From an uncultured Bacillota bacterium (lineage in GTDB: Bacteria > Bacillota_I > Bacilli_A > RFN20 > CAG-631), in the NCBI GenBank assembly GCA_902491575.1, contig CABUID010000011.1:1-64000 (forward strand): a stretch of DNA of 64,000 nucleotides. Reading direction: 5' to 3'. Positions 54,236-63,009 of this stretch are shown here, in pieces (positions within the stretch are counted from its first letter, which is position 1; each line of letters opens with the position of its first letter). The notes below the pieces were generated by a model. The model made no database searches. It was not told the origin of the DNA and saw only the letters and a program-made list of their open reading frames with translations. The position numbers were made by a program, and so were the translations under genes.

Positions 54236-54664
54236 TTAACCTAAAATTGTATCTTGATCAATAGAAGAAGAATCTATCACGACATAGATTCCATTGGGAA
54301 TACAAACAATTGGATAACCAACATTTTTTATCCATCCTTGTTTTTCACAATAATGATTTGGACAAGTCACTTCATGAATACAAATTCCTTTATCTTTATT
54401 GACAAGAATAATGACATCCCCTAATAAATCAGGATAATCTTCTTTTTTTAAAATGATTTGTAATTCACCCTCTACATTATCAAAATTAATTTCCTTTTCT
54501 TTTAAAAAACGACCTTGATAATTAATTTGAATCGTCGTTTTTCGGTTTAAATCTTGAGCATAAATTACATTGGTAACAATCATAGAACCCACAATAGAAA
54601 GAAGAGCAAACACTAAAATAAAAATATCAAAAACTTTAAATTTAATGGAAAAATTATTCTTCAT
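54236..54664 (-). CDS. NusG-domain-II extracellular protein
   Basis: About 142 residues from ATG 54664 (behind CAGGAG); the open frame extends upstream inside apbE. One membrane helix (about 8-30) precedes a small beta-domain ending in GICIHEVTCPNHYCEKQGWI and IVCIPNGIYVVI, the Cys-containing NusG-II signature found beside Gx and ApbE genes. It overlaps the upstream apbE by 11 bases, so the three genes form one operon. Confidence 0.85.
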   Translation of the reverse strand: MKNNFSIKFKVFDIFILVFALLSIVGSMIVTNVIYAQDLNRKTTIQINYQGRFLKEKEINFDNVEGELQIILKKEDYPDLLGDVIILVNKDKGICIHEVTCPNHYCEKQGWIKNVGYPIVCIPNGIYVVIDSSSIDQDTILG

Positions 54665-55994
54665 AAATACACTCAACTCCTGTATGCGTTTGCAAAGTAT
54701 TTTCCATTGAAGAAGTAGCATGTAAAATCATTTTTCCGTTATCATTTACTAAATAAAATATTTCTAAATCATCATCCGGAAAATGTTGAAGAATTTTATT
54801 TCTTAAAAGCAGTCCATCTTGAATATTTAAATTCATAAATGCCGTCGTAAAAACATCTAACATTGCATTGGAAAATGTATGAGAAGCTATTGAAACAGAA
54901 GAAAAATAATTCGATGGTTCTCCCGTATATGGATTCATAATATGATGTCTATAAATTGGATTTCCTTCATCGTCAGCAAAAGAATAACTTTTACCAATCG
55001 TATAATTACCAGAAGTTGAAAAACTAAATTCTTCAGCAAATTTCATGGAAAAAGCAATTTCTTTTTCAATTTGATAGATACTTAATGGATTGATAACACT
55101 GATTTTATGACCTTTTTCTTTTTGACTATAAATAGGTTTTGCCAAAGTCGTAATCGATGAACCACCACTCGAAAGATAACCATTTTCATAACCCAAATCT
55201 TTTAACTTTTCTTTTACTATATCCGTGGCTAAACCTTTAGCAATCCCACCAACACTAATTATCGGTCTCAATTCAATTCTTTTAACAACCACTTGGTTTC
55301 CATTTAAAATTTCGATATAATCATTTTCTTTTTCGTCTAAACTATCCACCTTGTTAAATGTCACTTCTTTTGTTAAATCATTAAAACTTAATAATTGCTG
55401 AACTTCATCTTGTGTATGCGGAACCACTTGAACGAGTTGACGTAAGTTTTCCTTTTGATGTTCATTTTTATAAGGGTCAAGATCTTCAAAAACTAAAGTT
55501 CCAAAATTCGAAACATCTGTTAAAATATACTCCCAAAAATCTGAAAGTCCTCCAGTGAAGATATTGAACATTCCATTCGTAAGTTCAAACGCTTGACAAC
55601 CTATTTTTAATAATTCATATAATTCATCTGAACATTTTATAGGTTGATTTGTCCCATAAGAATCATTAATTGTTTTAATATTCGTGATAATATTTTCTTT
55701 TTTATCATCGTCTTGATAATAAGAATAATGTCGGTCAAATTGCTTATGTAATTGAATCACTTCATCACGAAAGCATTGACTAATTAATTGAAAACTTTCC
55801 TCTACATTTTTTTCATCATCGAAAAAAAAGTAATACATATTCATATACGTATTAAAAGGAGATACTGAATTATTTGAAGTCGTAAGAATACTTCTTTCAG
55901 CAACTTGCATATTTTTCCATTGCCCAGAAATGTCATTACACGATCCAAGTACAAAAGCTAAAATCATCAAGAATAGCCCTTTCTTCCTTTTCAT
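54654..55994 (-). CDS. apbE: ApbE-type FAD:protein FMN transferase, lipoprotein (copy 2)
   Basis: A 446-residue lipoprotein (VLGSCND). ApbE blocks: INDSYGTNQPIKCS, SVGGIAKGLATDIV, LSSGGSSITTLAKP, FSTSGNYTIGKSY, YRHHIMNPYTGEPSNY and MLDVFTTAFMNL. Longer than copy 1 through insertions. It heads the operon with the NusG-II and Gx genes, and follows the Rnf operon by 176 bases and its terminator. Two ApbE proteins may serve different flavin acceptors (the Rnf subunits and an extracellular lipoprotein). Confidence 0.92.
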   Translation of the reverse strand: MKRKKGLFLMILAFVLGSCNDISGQWKNMQVAERSILTTSNNSVSPFNTYMNMYYFFFDDEKNVEESFQLISQCFRDEVIQLHKQFDRHYSYYQDDDKKENIITNIKTINDSYGTNQPIKCSDELYELLKIGCQAFELTNGMFNIFTGGLSDFWEYILTDVSNFGTLVFEDLDPYKNEHQKENLRQLVQVVPHTQDEVQQLLSFNDLTKEVTFNKVDSLDEKENDYIEILNGNQVVVKRIELRPIISVGGIAKGLATDIVKEKLKDLGYENGYLSSGGSSITTLAKPIYSQKEKGHKISVINPLSIYQIEKEIAFSMKFAEEFSFSTSGNYTIGKSYSFADDEGNPIYRHHIMNPYTGEPSNYFSSVSIASHTFSNAMLDVFTTAFMNLNIQDGLLLRNKILQHFPDDDLEIFYLVNDNGKMILHATSSMENTLQTHTGVECIYEE

Positions 55995-56119
55995 TTCTTA
56001 CTCCTCCTCTTTTGTAAATTATAGCATATCTTTATTTTTATACAAAACACATTTTAAGGATATAATAAAAAGAAATGAGAATCTACATAGGAATTTTAAC
56101 TTTAAAACTTCATGTTTAT

Positions 56120-56162
56120 AAAAAGAAAAGTAGACTTGTATTTTTATACAAAATCTACTTTT
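56120..56162 (-). terminator. Terminator of the Rnf operon
   Basis: AAAAGTAGA/TCTACTTTT closes a long hairpin with an inner TTGTAT/ATACAA stem, then CTTTT on the minus strand. Confidence 0.75.
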
Positions 56163-56170
56163 ATGTGATA

Positions 56171-56497
56171 TTAATGTAAATCTTGAATGGTTGAACCATC
56201 CGGTCCTGGTGTGTTTGCTAAATAATCTTTAATTTTTTCTCTTGCCTCTGGTTTAGATGGTCGACAAGCAGACAAGTTTTTATTAGCACCACTAACAATT
56301 GATTCTGCCATTCCCGAACAACCAGCATATCCACAACCACCACAATTAGCGCCTGGTAACATTTTGGTTACTTCTGCTATACGTGGATCTTCTTTTACCG
56401 ATAAATATTTTGAAGCAAGAGCTAATAATAATCCCAAAATAGCACTTATCGCCAAAACAATTCCAATGGCTTTTAAAATTGAAATAAAAGTATCCAT
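56171..56497 (-). CDS. rnfB: RnfB, minimal form (anchor plus Fe-S domain only)
   Basis: A 108-residue protein: one membrane helix (about 8-30), then the Fes-type cluster NCGGCGYAGCSGMAESIV with a fourth Cys in LSACRP (about residue 78). Normal RnfB is 190-330 residues and carries two more [4Fe-4S] clusters in a ferredoxin domain after this point; here the frame stops shortly after and no ferredoxin domain follows. Start ATG overlaps the stop of the previous mini-gene (TAATG). Confidence 0.9.
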   Translation of the reverse strand: MDTFISILKAIGIVLAISAILGLLLALASKYLSVKEDPRIAEVTKMLPGANCGGCGYAGCSGMAESIVSGANKNLSACRPSKPEAREKIKDYLANTPGPDGSTIQDLH

Positions 56498-56700
56498 TAT
56501 TCTTCTTCATCCTTTCTTTTTTCTTCTTTTTTTCGATAATGAGAGCATGATGTCATTTGACATCCTTCGCATTCATCACCGATATTTTCACAGCCTTCTG
56601 GTTTAGGCGTTCTTTTATTTAAAATATAGGAAAAGATAAACAATCCTACACAAACCAATATAATGATAATCGCTAAGATAATTCGAACAGTATCAGACAT
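56497..56700 (-). CDS. Cys-rich single-helix mini protein inserted in the Rnf operon (NqrM-like?)
   Basis: 67 residues: one membrane helix (about 7-27), then C37, C44, C47 and C52 (GDECEGCQMTSC) and a highly charged tail. C-x2-C-x4-C has the same spacing as the RnfB cluster. Layout also resembles NqrM/DUF539, the small iron-delivery factor of Na+-NQR, and FeoB-associated Cys-rich proteins. It sits exactly between rnfA and rnfB, so a role in Fe-S assembly of Rnf, or a mini electron carrier, is plausible but unproven. Confidence 0.75.
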   Translation of the reverse strand: MSDTVRIILAIIIILVCVGLFIFSYILNKRTPKPEGCENIGDECEGCQMTSCSHYRKKEEKRKDEEE

Positions 56701-56703
56701 TTT

Positions 56704-57306
56704 CTATACTAATCCTACAAAGGCAGAAAAAGCAAGAACCATTAATGCGGTTGTAATTAAAGCTATCGCATTTCCTTTAAATGGTTTTGGTGTTTCCTGA
56801 GAATCAATTCGTACACGAATAAATGAAAATAACGTAATGACAAGCATATACCCTACTGCTGTAGATAATGCATAAACAATCATTGTAAGAAAATTATAAT
56901 CATAAACAGCTACACCTTTAACCATCGTATAAGAAGCAACTTGCTGTGCTACAAATAATACCACACAATTGGTAGTAATCAAGGGCAAATAAATTCCTAA
57001 TGCTTTGTATAATCCTTTCATATACTTTTTCATAAAGAATTCAACAAATTGAACAAATGAAGCAATAACAAGAATAAATACGAGCAAGGATAAATAATCA
57101 ATTCCAAGAGGAACTAATATGAATCTTTCAATACAATAACAAATAATTGCAGAAAAAGTTACAACAAAGATTAAGGCTAATCCCATCCCTACGGCATTAC
57201 TAGGTTTTTTAGAAATACCTAAAAATGGACAAATGCCTAAGAAAGAGGACAAAATAATATTTGATACAAATAAACAACTAATTACAATTGCAATAATTTC
57301 ACCCAT
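56704..57306 (-). CDS. rnfA: RnfA membrane subunit
   Basis: A 200-residue six-helix subunit. FVSNIILSSFLGICPFLGIS carries the conserved half-channel and the membrane Cys ligand, and LITTNCVVLFVAQQ is the paired second motif. With RnfE it forms the transmembrane core and holds a [2Fe-2S] cluster. Strong ATAGGAGGAG ribosome site. Confidence 0.95.
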   Translation of the reverse strand: MGEIIAIVISCLFVSNIILSSFLGICPFLGISKKPSNAVGMGLALIFVVTFSAIICYCIERFILVPLGIDYLSLLVFILVIASFVQFVEFFMKKYMKGLYKALGIYLPLITTNCVVLFVAQQVASYTMVKGVAVYDYNFLTMIVYALSTAVGYMLVITLFSFIRVRIDSQETPKPFKGNAIALITTALMVLAFSAFVGLV

Positions 57307-57318
57307 AATTTTCTCCTC

Positions 57319-57981
57319 CTATGCTTTTTGTGTTGCATTTTTCATTTTTGCCGCTTTTTTATTGGCAACAGCATCTTTAATTGCAACAAAACATGCAACA
57401 CATATACCTAATACTAAGAAAGCACCTGTTGGTTGATTTAATAATGGAATATTATAGCTATCTGGAATGATTCGAATAGAGAACAAATCATTTCCTGATA
57501 AATCCTTCATTGATAAACAACCTGTGCCAAATAATTCACGAATGAAGGCTACAATAAACATAGACATCAAAAATCCAATAGAAATACCAATGGCATCCAT
57601 GATTGAATCTACAACAGAGTTTTTAGAAGCAAAAGCTTCTGCTCTTCCTAATATAATACAATTTACAACAATTAATTGCAAATAAGCTCCTAATGTAGAA
57701 TGAATACCAGGTGCAAAAGCTTCCACTAACATATTAATGACAGAAACAATCGTTGCAATAATAATAATGTAAACAGGTATTCTAATTTCATTTGGAGTAA
57801 TACGACTTACTAATGAAATGATAATATTGGATAGTAATAAAACTAAAAATACACATACCGACATGCCAATAGCGGAATAAATAGACGAGGAAGTAGCTAA
57901 TACAGGACACATTCCTAAAAATAAAACAAATGTAGGATTTTCATTGATAATACCATTTAAAATAATTTTACCTTTTTTCAT
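57319..57981 (-). CDS. rnfE: RnfE membrane subunit
   Basis: A 220-residue six-helix paralogue of RnfA. NPTFVLFLGMCPVLATSSS and LIVVNCIILGRAEAFASKN are the matching half-channel motifs. Its C-terminus FVAIKDAVANKKAAKMK is basic. Lies directly upstream of rnfA in the operon. Confidence 0.95.
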   Translation of the reverse strand: MKKGKIILNGIINENPTFVLFLGMCPVLATSSSIYSAIGMSVCVFLVLLLSNIIISLVSRITPNEIRIPVYIIIIATIVSVINMLVEAFAPGIHSTLGAYLQLIVVNCIILGRAEAFASKNSVVDSIMDAIGISIGFLMSMFIVAFIRELFGTGCLSMKDLSGNDLFSIRIIPDSYNIPLLNQPTGAFLVLGICVACFVAIKDAVANKKAAKMKNATQKA

Positions 57982-57993
57982 TTTATTTCCTCC

Positions 57994-58551
57994 TTATTGT
58001 GCACTATACCAAGCCATATAATCCACTCGACATACTTCGATTGAATTAGCTAAGGCTTTACCTGTTATTGATTTTCCACTAATAGCGGAAGTATAATCAC
58101 TATTTGACATTAAATTTTGAGAACCATCTAAATCTTTAATCAAACCATTCATTTGTTCAATGACGGACTTTCCATATCCATTTGTTTCACTATTACCTAA
58201 ATCGGTATATCCTAAATATTTTCCGTTGGCAAAAGCAACTTGAAATTCAATTTTCCCACCATAACCGGTAACAGAACAAGTGTAAGTCACTCCTTTTACA
58301 TAATCATTAATGATAATGGCTTTCACACTACATCCTGCTTTTAATAAATCATCATTATCTACATCTTCTGTTACGACATCCGTACCAGTGACATTAAAGT
58401 CCTTATATAATTCAATATAAGCTGCATTCGCTTTTTCAGCTTTAGCTTTTTCAATAATTGGGGCAGTGACTGCGTTTACTCCTGCTAAGATACCTGCACA
58501 AGCAGCACCACAAACACCTAAAAATATTGGTAATTTTATTAATTTATTCAT
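57994..58551 (-). CDS. rnfG: RnfG-like subunit lacking a canonical flavinylation motif
   Basis: 185 residues from ATG 58551, supported by AAAGGAGAG; the frame opens 36 bases earlier. The N-terminal helix LIKLPIFLGVCGAACAG and VNAVTAPIIEKAKAEK are typical RnfG. The periplasmic FMN-binding domain normally ends in D-x-x-[ST]-G-A-[ST]; here the aligned stretch reads SAISGKSITGKAL (S158-G-K-S161), so Ala is replaced by Lys. Covalent FMN may be lost or weakened. The gene overlaps or abuts rnfD and precedes rnfE. Confidence 0.88.
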   Translation of the reverse strand: MNKLIKLPIFLGVCGAACAGILAGVNAVTAPIIEKAKAEKANAAYIELYKDFNVTGTDVVTEDVDNDDLLKAGCSVKAIIINDYVKGVTYTCSVTGYGGKIEFQVAFANGKYLGYTDLGNSETNGYGKSVIEQMNGLIKDLDGSQNLMSNSDYTSAISGKSITGKALANSIEVCRVDYMAWYSAQ

Positions 58552-58564
58552 TGTGTGCTCTCCT

Positions 58565-60295
58565 TTATGCCGCATTAAATTCTTCATAAGCAGCAGTAAT
58601 TAAATTTTTAATAATTGTTGATGAATAAGTTGCTGAAGAAAGATTTTCAACATCATTATAATTAGACTCATTTTTACCTGTATATTCATTATGAATGTAT
58701 TCATTAATCGAATTTTCCAAACCATATCCTTTTGAATTGACAGGTGTTAACATACCAAAGCCATATAATGAACCATCTGTTTTTATACCAATTAATACAT
58801 AAGGAGTTATAGATGTATAATATCCTTCAATACTAATGGATCCTTCTTTGCTTACAGAATATAATGTGGCAACTTTCTCACCATTTTGATTAATAATATC
58901 ATAAACAACATCTAAAGAGGATTCCCCAATCTTATAACCCTTTATGTTATTCGTTTTTGGAGTATAATTTTCAACTTTTTTAAAAGAATCGCCATCATTT
59001 AATGCAAAAGTTTCTTCAAGTAATGAATAAGCTGGTTGATCAATTCCATTGATAGCATAAACTTCTTTACCACCATTTACAGAATAGGCTAATCCACTAC
59101 ATAATCCAATAGCAACAAGACATGTTCCTACTAAAATGCATGATTTTCTAACAAGATGCGAAGAACTTTTTCCTACTGTTAAGTAATCGACAGCAGGTGA
59201 AATGAAATTGCATAAAGCAATAGAGTACATAACTCCTTCTGGATAACCACCCTTTACACGAATCAATACCGTCATTAGTCCTGCAAAAACGGCAACCAAA
59301 CTTTTTCCATAAGGTGAAGTTGGTCCTGTTACTGGATCTGTTAACATAAAGACAGCACCAAACATTAAACCACCTAATGATAAATGATATAAAACATAAG
59401 AGAATGGATTTTCAAATCCACAAACTAAAGCAATACATAAAGAGGTTAAAGCAACCGTTCCAAGATAAAATACAGGAGTTCTCCAGTTGATCACTTTTAA
59501 AATGGATAAAACAATTCCTAAAACAAAAATAACGACTGTAAAGGTTTCTCCTAATGAACCAACATATTGACCAAATAGCATATCCGTCAATGTGTAATCA
59601 GAAAAAATAGAATTATGAATAATGGAGACGCCACTTGTTGACGTTGTAGCCAACCATGAAGTGGCATTATTAAATGCAGTAGTTAATGTAGCACCACTAA
59701 CTGCATCGACTCCTGCAGCAGAAATCTTTAATACTTCTGGAACAGCGAGTTGACTTGCAAAACATAAGCCTACAAAAATACGGGCCATGATAGCAGGGTT
59801 AAATATATTTTTTCCAAAGCCTCCAAAGAAATTTTTAACAACAATTGTGGCAAAAATAGAGCCAATAATAATCACATAATAGGAAGTATAAACCGGTAAT
59901 GTTAAAGCAAAAATGATAGCTGTTACATAAGAATAATTATGAATTAAATCATGAACAATTTCTTTTCCTAATGAATCTTTACTATCTTTTTTATGTTTTA
60001 TTAAAGTTGTTAAAACATCACATACAGCTGTTACAACTAGTGCAACGAGAACCATTAATATCGATTTAAGGCCATAACTTGTGGCAACCATTGCCTCCAT
60101 TGTTCCTCTTTCGATAGCTGCTGCGTTTTTAGTATTAAAAGCATCGACATAATTTTTTACTAATCCATCTAATTTAAAAGAATAGATAATGCCAAATACC
60201 CAAACTACAATTAAGGCAGCACATAATATTAACATTATTTTTAAAGTTGAATTTTTTGCTCTTTGATAAGGAGCAGGATTTGTACGAAACGCCAT
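58565..60295 (-). CDS. rnfD: RnfD with an extra C-terminal FMN-binding (RnfG-like) domain
   Basis: A 576-residue protein; usual RnfD is 320-360. Residues 1-410 form the membrane part, with the FMN site AVSGATLTTAF (Ser200-Thr203), and TDPVTGPTSPYGKSL plus KGGYPEGVMYSIALCN conserved. Past a linker, residues about 430-576 are a soluble beta domain with YGFGMLTPVNSKGYGLE and an end motif LSSATYSST (553-560), the flavinylation style of RnfG/FMN_bind domains. So a second FMN carrier is fused to RnfD. ApbE proteins nearby could modify both sites. Confidence 0.9.
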   Translation of the reverse strand: MAFRTNPAPYQRAKNSTLKIMLILCAALIVVWVFGIIYSFKLDGLVKNYVDAFNTKNAAAIERGTMEAMVATSYGLKSILMVLVALVVTAVCDVLTTLIKHKKDSKDSLGKEIVHDLIHNYSYVTAIIFALTLPVYTSYYVIIIGSIFATIVVKNFFGGFGKNIFNPAIMARIFVGLCFASQLAVPEVLKISAAGVDAVSGATLTTAFNNATSWLATTSTSGVSIIHNSIFSDYTLTDMLFGQYVGSLGETFTVVIFVLGIVLSILKVINWRTPVFYLGTVALTSLCIALVCGFENPFSYVLYHLSLGGLMFGAVFMLTDPVTGPTSPYGKSLVAVFAGLMTVLIRVKGGYPEGVMYSIALCNFISPAVDYLTVGKSSSHLVRKSCILVGTCLVAIGLCSGLAYSVNGGKEVYAINGIDQPAYSLLEETFALNDGDSFKKVENYTPKTNNIKGYKIGESSLDVVYDIINQNGEKVATLYSVSKEGSISIEGYYTSITPYVLIGIKTDGSLYGFGMLTPVNSKGYGLENSINEYIHNEYTGKNESNYNDVENLSSATYSSTIIKNLITAAYEEFNAA

Positions 60296-60308
60296 TATTC
60301 TTTCCTCC

Positions 60309-61610
60309 TTATTTCTTCTTTAATCGGTAAATCATTTTTGCTTTTTTGATAGTTTCTGTAAGCTCAATTTTACTTGGACAAATATAGGAACACATTCCAC
60401 ATTCCACACAAGACATTATATTGAGTTTTTCCATTCTATCCGTATCTTTTCTATCAAAGGCAATTTTTAATTCAACAGGTTGAAGTCCTGCTGGACAATT
60501 CATCGTACAAGCGCCACAACGAAGACAAGGCTCAGAATGAATAGCTACAAACTTTAAAACTGTTAAAGAACCCATTTGAATCAAAATAGGAAAATCATCT
60601 TGTTTTACAGCTTTTGCACACATAGGGCCACCTGGAATTAAATTAATATCGCCTTCTTCATAGCCTCCACAAGCTTGAATTAATTCTGAAGCTAAAGTTC
60701 CGATAGGGCAAAGAACATTTGTAGGATTTTTTACACCATTACCGGATACTGTAACTAAACGTGTCGCTACAGTTTTTCCTGTTGATAAAGTTTTACCAAG
60801 TTCGATTACTGTTTGAGCATTGTTGACGACAGCATTTGCTTCTGAAGGTAATTTATCATATTCTTTATGCAAAACTTGTTTTACTAAAGTTCTTTCCCAA
60901 CCCATTGGATATTGGTCTGGAACTTCCACCATTGAAATTTTTGGATGTTCGTTTAACTTTGCTGAAATAGCCTCTTTTACTTCTTCTTTATGAACTTTAA
61001 AAGCAATGATAGCTTGATTAGCTCCAGAAGCTTTCATTAAATATTCACATCCTAGTAATAATGCATCCACCTCTTTTTGCATAGCCACAAAATCCGTTGT
61101 CAAATAAGGCTCACATTCTACACCATTGACTAACAATGTTTCAATATTTGATGGGTTGTTATATTTAATATAAGTTGGGAATCCAGCTCCTCCCATCCCC
61201 ACTAAACCTGCTTCTTTAATCGCTTCAAAAATTTCTTCTTTTGAACTATCAAGTGTAACAACTTTTAGTGGTTCTTCTTCAACATACTGACCATCATTTT
61301 CAATAACAACATGTTGAATAGCTCGTCCAATTTGTGGACTAAAGATCATTTTCTGTTCTTTAACAACACCACTAACAGAAGAATAAATCGGAACATAGAA
61401 ATCTGTTCTTGTTCCTATTTTTGTACCAACTTTTACTGTGTCACCAACATTGACTGTAAAAGTAATAGGTTTTCCGTTAGGAGACATTGTTGGAAAATAA
61501 ACCTCTTTAGGTGCATTTTCCCCTTCCAATAATGAAATGATCTCTTGATGCTTTGTCAAATCTTTATGACCATCTAAATGACGATGGCCTTTTGAACAAA
61601 ATAAACTCAT
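60309..61610 (-). CDS. rnfC: RnfC, NADH-binding Fe-S subunit
   Basis: A 433-residue peripheral subunit starting at ATG 61610 (AGAGGTGA upstream). An N-terminal barrel-sandwich part (NVGDTVKVGTKIGTRTDFYV) precedes the FMN/NADH domain with VGMGGAGFPTYIKYN and VNGVECEPYLTTD, then two [4Fe-4S] motifs CLRCGACTMNCPAGL and CVECGMCSYICPSKI. First gene of the operon. It accepts electrons from, or gives them to, NAD(H) at the cytoplasmic face. Confidence 0.95.
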   Translation of the reverse strand: MSLFCSKGHRHLDGHKDLTKHQEIISLLEGENAPKEVYFPTMSPNGKPITFTVNVGDTVKVGTKIGTRTDFYVPIYSSVSGVVKEQKMIFSPQIGRAIQHVVIENDGQYVEEEPLKVVTLDSSKEEIFEAIKEAGLVGMGGAGFPTYIKYNNPSNIETLLVNGVECEPYLTTDFVAMQKEVDALLLGCEYLMKASGANQAIIAFKVHKEEVKEAISAKLNEHPKISMVEVPDQYPMGWERTLVKQVLHKEYDKLPSEANAVVNNAQTVIELGKTLSTGKTVATRLVTVSGNGVKNPTNVLCPIGTLASELIQACGGYEEGDINLIPGGPMCAKAVKQDDFPILIQMGSLTVLKFVAIHSEPCLRCGACTMNCPAGLQPVELKIAFDRKDTDRMEKLNIMSCVECGMCSYICPSKIELTETIKKAKMIYRLKKK

Positions 61611-61696
61611 TATAATCACCTCTCACTTTGCTATTATAACACAAAGAACTTTTTTTAAATATATTTTTAATAAAAATATTTAAAATAATTTTTTTC

Positions 61697-61720
61697 ATAA
61701 AAAAAGTGGCCAAAAGCCAC
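61697..61720 (-). terminator. Terminator of the 47-residue membrane protein gene
   Basis: The stem GTGGC/GCCAC with a 5-base loop and seven T on the minus strand, 7 bases past the mini-gene stop and upstream of rnfC, so the two genes are probably separate transcripts. Confidence 0.75.
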
Positions 61721-61726
61721 ATCATT

Positions 61727-61870
61727 TTATTTTTGTTTTTTCTTTTGAATGAATAACCAAATAATAAAAACAATGATAAGTAGAAGCAAAACTGAACCAG
61801 CAATTATCCATCCTAGATAATTATTGTCATTCCCGCATCCACCGATTGCGCAACCTGCAAGTTCAATCAT
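61727..61870 (-). CDS. Small membrane protein, 47 aa
   Basis: An overlooked short gene. ATG 61870 has a perfect GCAGGAGGAAATTT ribosome site and a terminator 7 bases after the TAA. The product MIELAGCAIGGCGN is followed by a single membrane helix (about 20-41, WIIAGSVLLLLIIVFIIWLF) and a basic tail. C7 and C12 (C-x4-C) face the opposite side from the tail. No family recognised. Its place ahead of rnfC is suggestive only. The complete signals on both ends make it a real gene. Confidence 0.75.
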   Translation of the reverse strand: MIELAGCAIGGCGNDNNYLGWIIAGSVLLLLIIVFIIWLFIQKKKQK

Positions 61871-61984
61871 AAATTTCCTCCTGCTTATAATATAACATAA
61901 ATCTTATTTTTTTCAAGTTTAATCAAATTTTATCTAGACACTTTAAATAAAGTGTGACAAAATCATATATAAGAGGTGACTTAC

Positions 61985-62968
61985 ATGCAAAAAAAATATC
62001 AAAAACTTTTATTTTGGATTTTATTTATCGTTATTTTTTCACTTTTAGTTTTAATTGCTACTTTTTATGATTATTCAATTTCTGAAATTTTAGCTCAAAA
62101 AGGATTTGCTAATGGTAATTATTTTTCAAGTAATCTCTTTGGAAGAATTTTTGAAGTCATTGGCGAAATGCCTTTATATTTATTTTTGATGAGTGCTTTT
62201 GCTATTTTATTGGTCAATTGTAAGAACATTCAAAAGAAAAATTTAAGAGTTATTTTACAAATTGTTTTTTATATTGGAGGATGCGTTTCCTGTTTTTATG
62301 GCATCTATAAAATTGGAAAATATTTAAGTCAATTATATCCGGATAAATTGGCATATTTACATGATCATTTTCTTACCTATAGTATCATGTTCATTCTTGC
62401 TTTATTTATTCAATTTGTTTTTTGTTTTCTTTTATTCAAAAAATTACCTTCTACGTGTCAAAAACTATTACCTCTTGCCTGCATCATTTTATTTACAGCA
62501 GCTTGTTCACAACTTATTGTTCAAGGTATAAAACCTATTTTTGGAAGAGAAAGATATCGAGCAATTTATTATTTAAACTATTATGGATTTGAGCATCAAG
62601 GTTTTACGAGATGGTATATCATCAATGGCAGTTCAATGAAAATAGCAGCTTCTTATCAAGGCGATTCTTATATAACGAGCACATTCTTTAGTTCATTCCC
62701 TTCTGGTCATACTTGTGGAGCTGGAATCACTTATACTTTAATGTTTTTGCCTTTATATTTTGAAAAATTCAATCAAAAAAAGTATAAATGGCTTTTTATC
62801 CTCCTCCCTATTTTCATAACTGGAATAGTTGGATTTTCTAGAATTGTAATGGGAGCACATTATATGTCTGATGTTTTATTTGGAGGAACAGTTGCTTTCC
62901 TTTCTGCTATATTCGGTTATAAATTATATTCTCTTTTATTAAAAAAAATAAAAACAGCTAAGAATTAA
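61985..62968 (+). CDS. PAP2-family phosphatase
   Basis: 327 residues with about six membrane helices. K-x6-R-P is seen as KPIFGRERYR, the P-S-G-H block as FFSSFPSGHTCGAG, and the third as SRIVMGAHYMSDVLFGG, the complete lipid-phosphatase triad. It removes phosphate from phosphatidate, undecaprenyl or similar lipids at the membrane. ATG 61985 lies behind AAGAGGTGA; GTG at 61976 is within that site. Ends in a strong terminator. Confidence 0.93.
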   Translation: MQKKYQKLLFWILFIVIFSLLVLIATFYDYSISEILAQKGFANGNYFSSNLFGRIFEVIGEMPLYLFLMSAFAILLVNCKNIQKKNLRVILQIVFYIGGCVSCFYGIYKIGKYLSQLYPDKLAYLHDHFLTYSIMFILALFIQFVFCFLLFKKLPSTCQKLLPLACIILFTAACSQLIVQGIKPIFGRERYRAIYYLNYYGFEHQGFTRWYIINGSSMKIAASYQGDSYITSTFFSSFPSGHTCGAGITYTLMFLPLYFEKFNQKKYKWLFILLPIFITGIVGFSRIVMGAHYMSDVLFGGTVAFLSAIFGYKLYSLLLKKIKTAKN

Positions 62969-62988
62969 ATTTCTTAGCTGTTTTTTAA
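62951..62988 (+). terminator. Terminator after PAP2 gene
   Basis: A 14-bp stem AAAACAGCTAAGAA/TTCTTAGCTGTTTT followed by TT, overlapping the stop codon. Confidence 0.85.
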
Positions 62989-63009
62989 TCTTCATAGTTT
63001 ATTAGCTTT

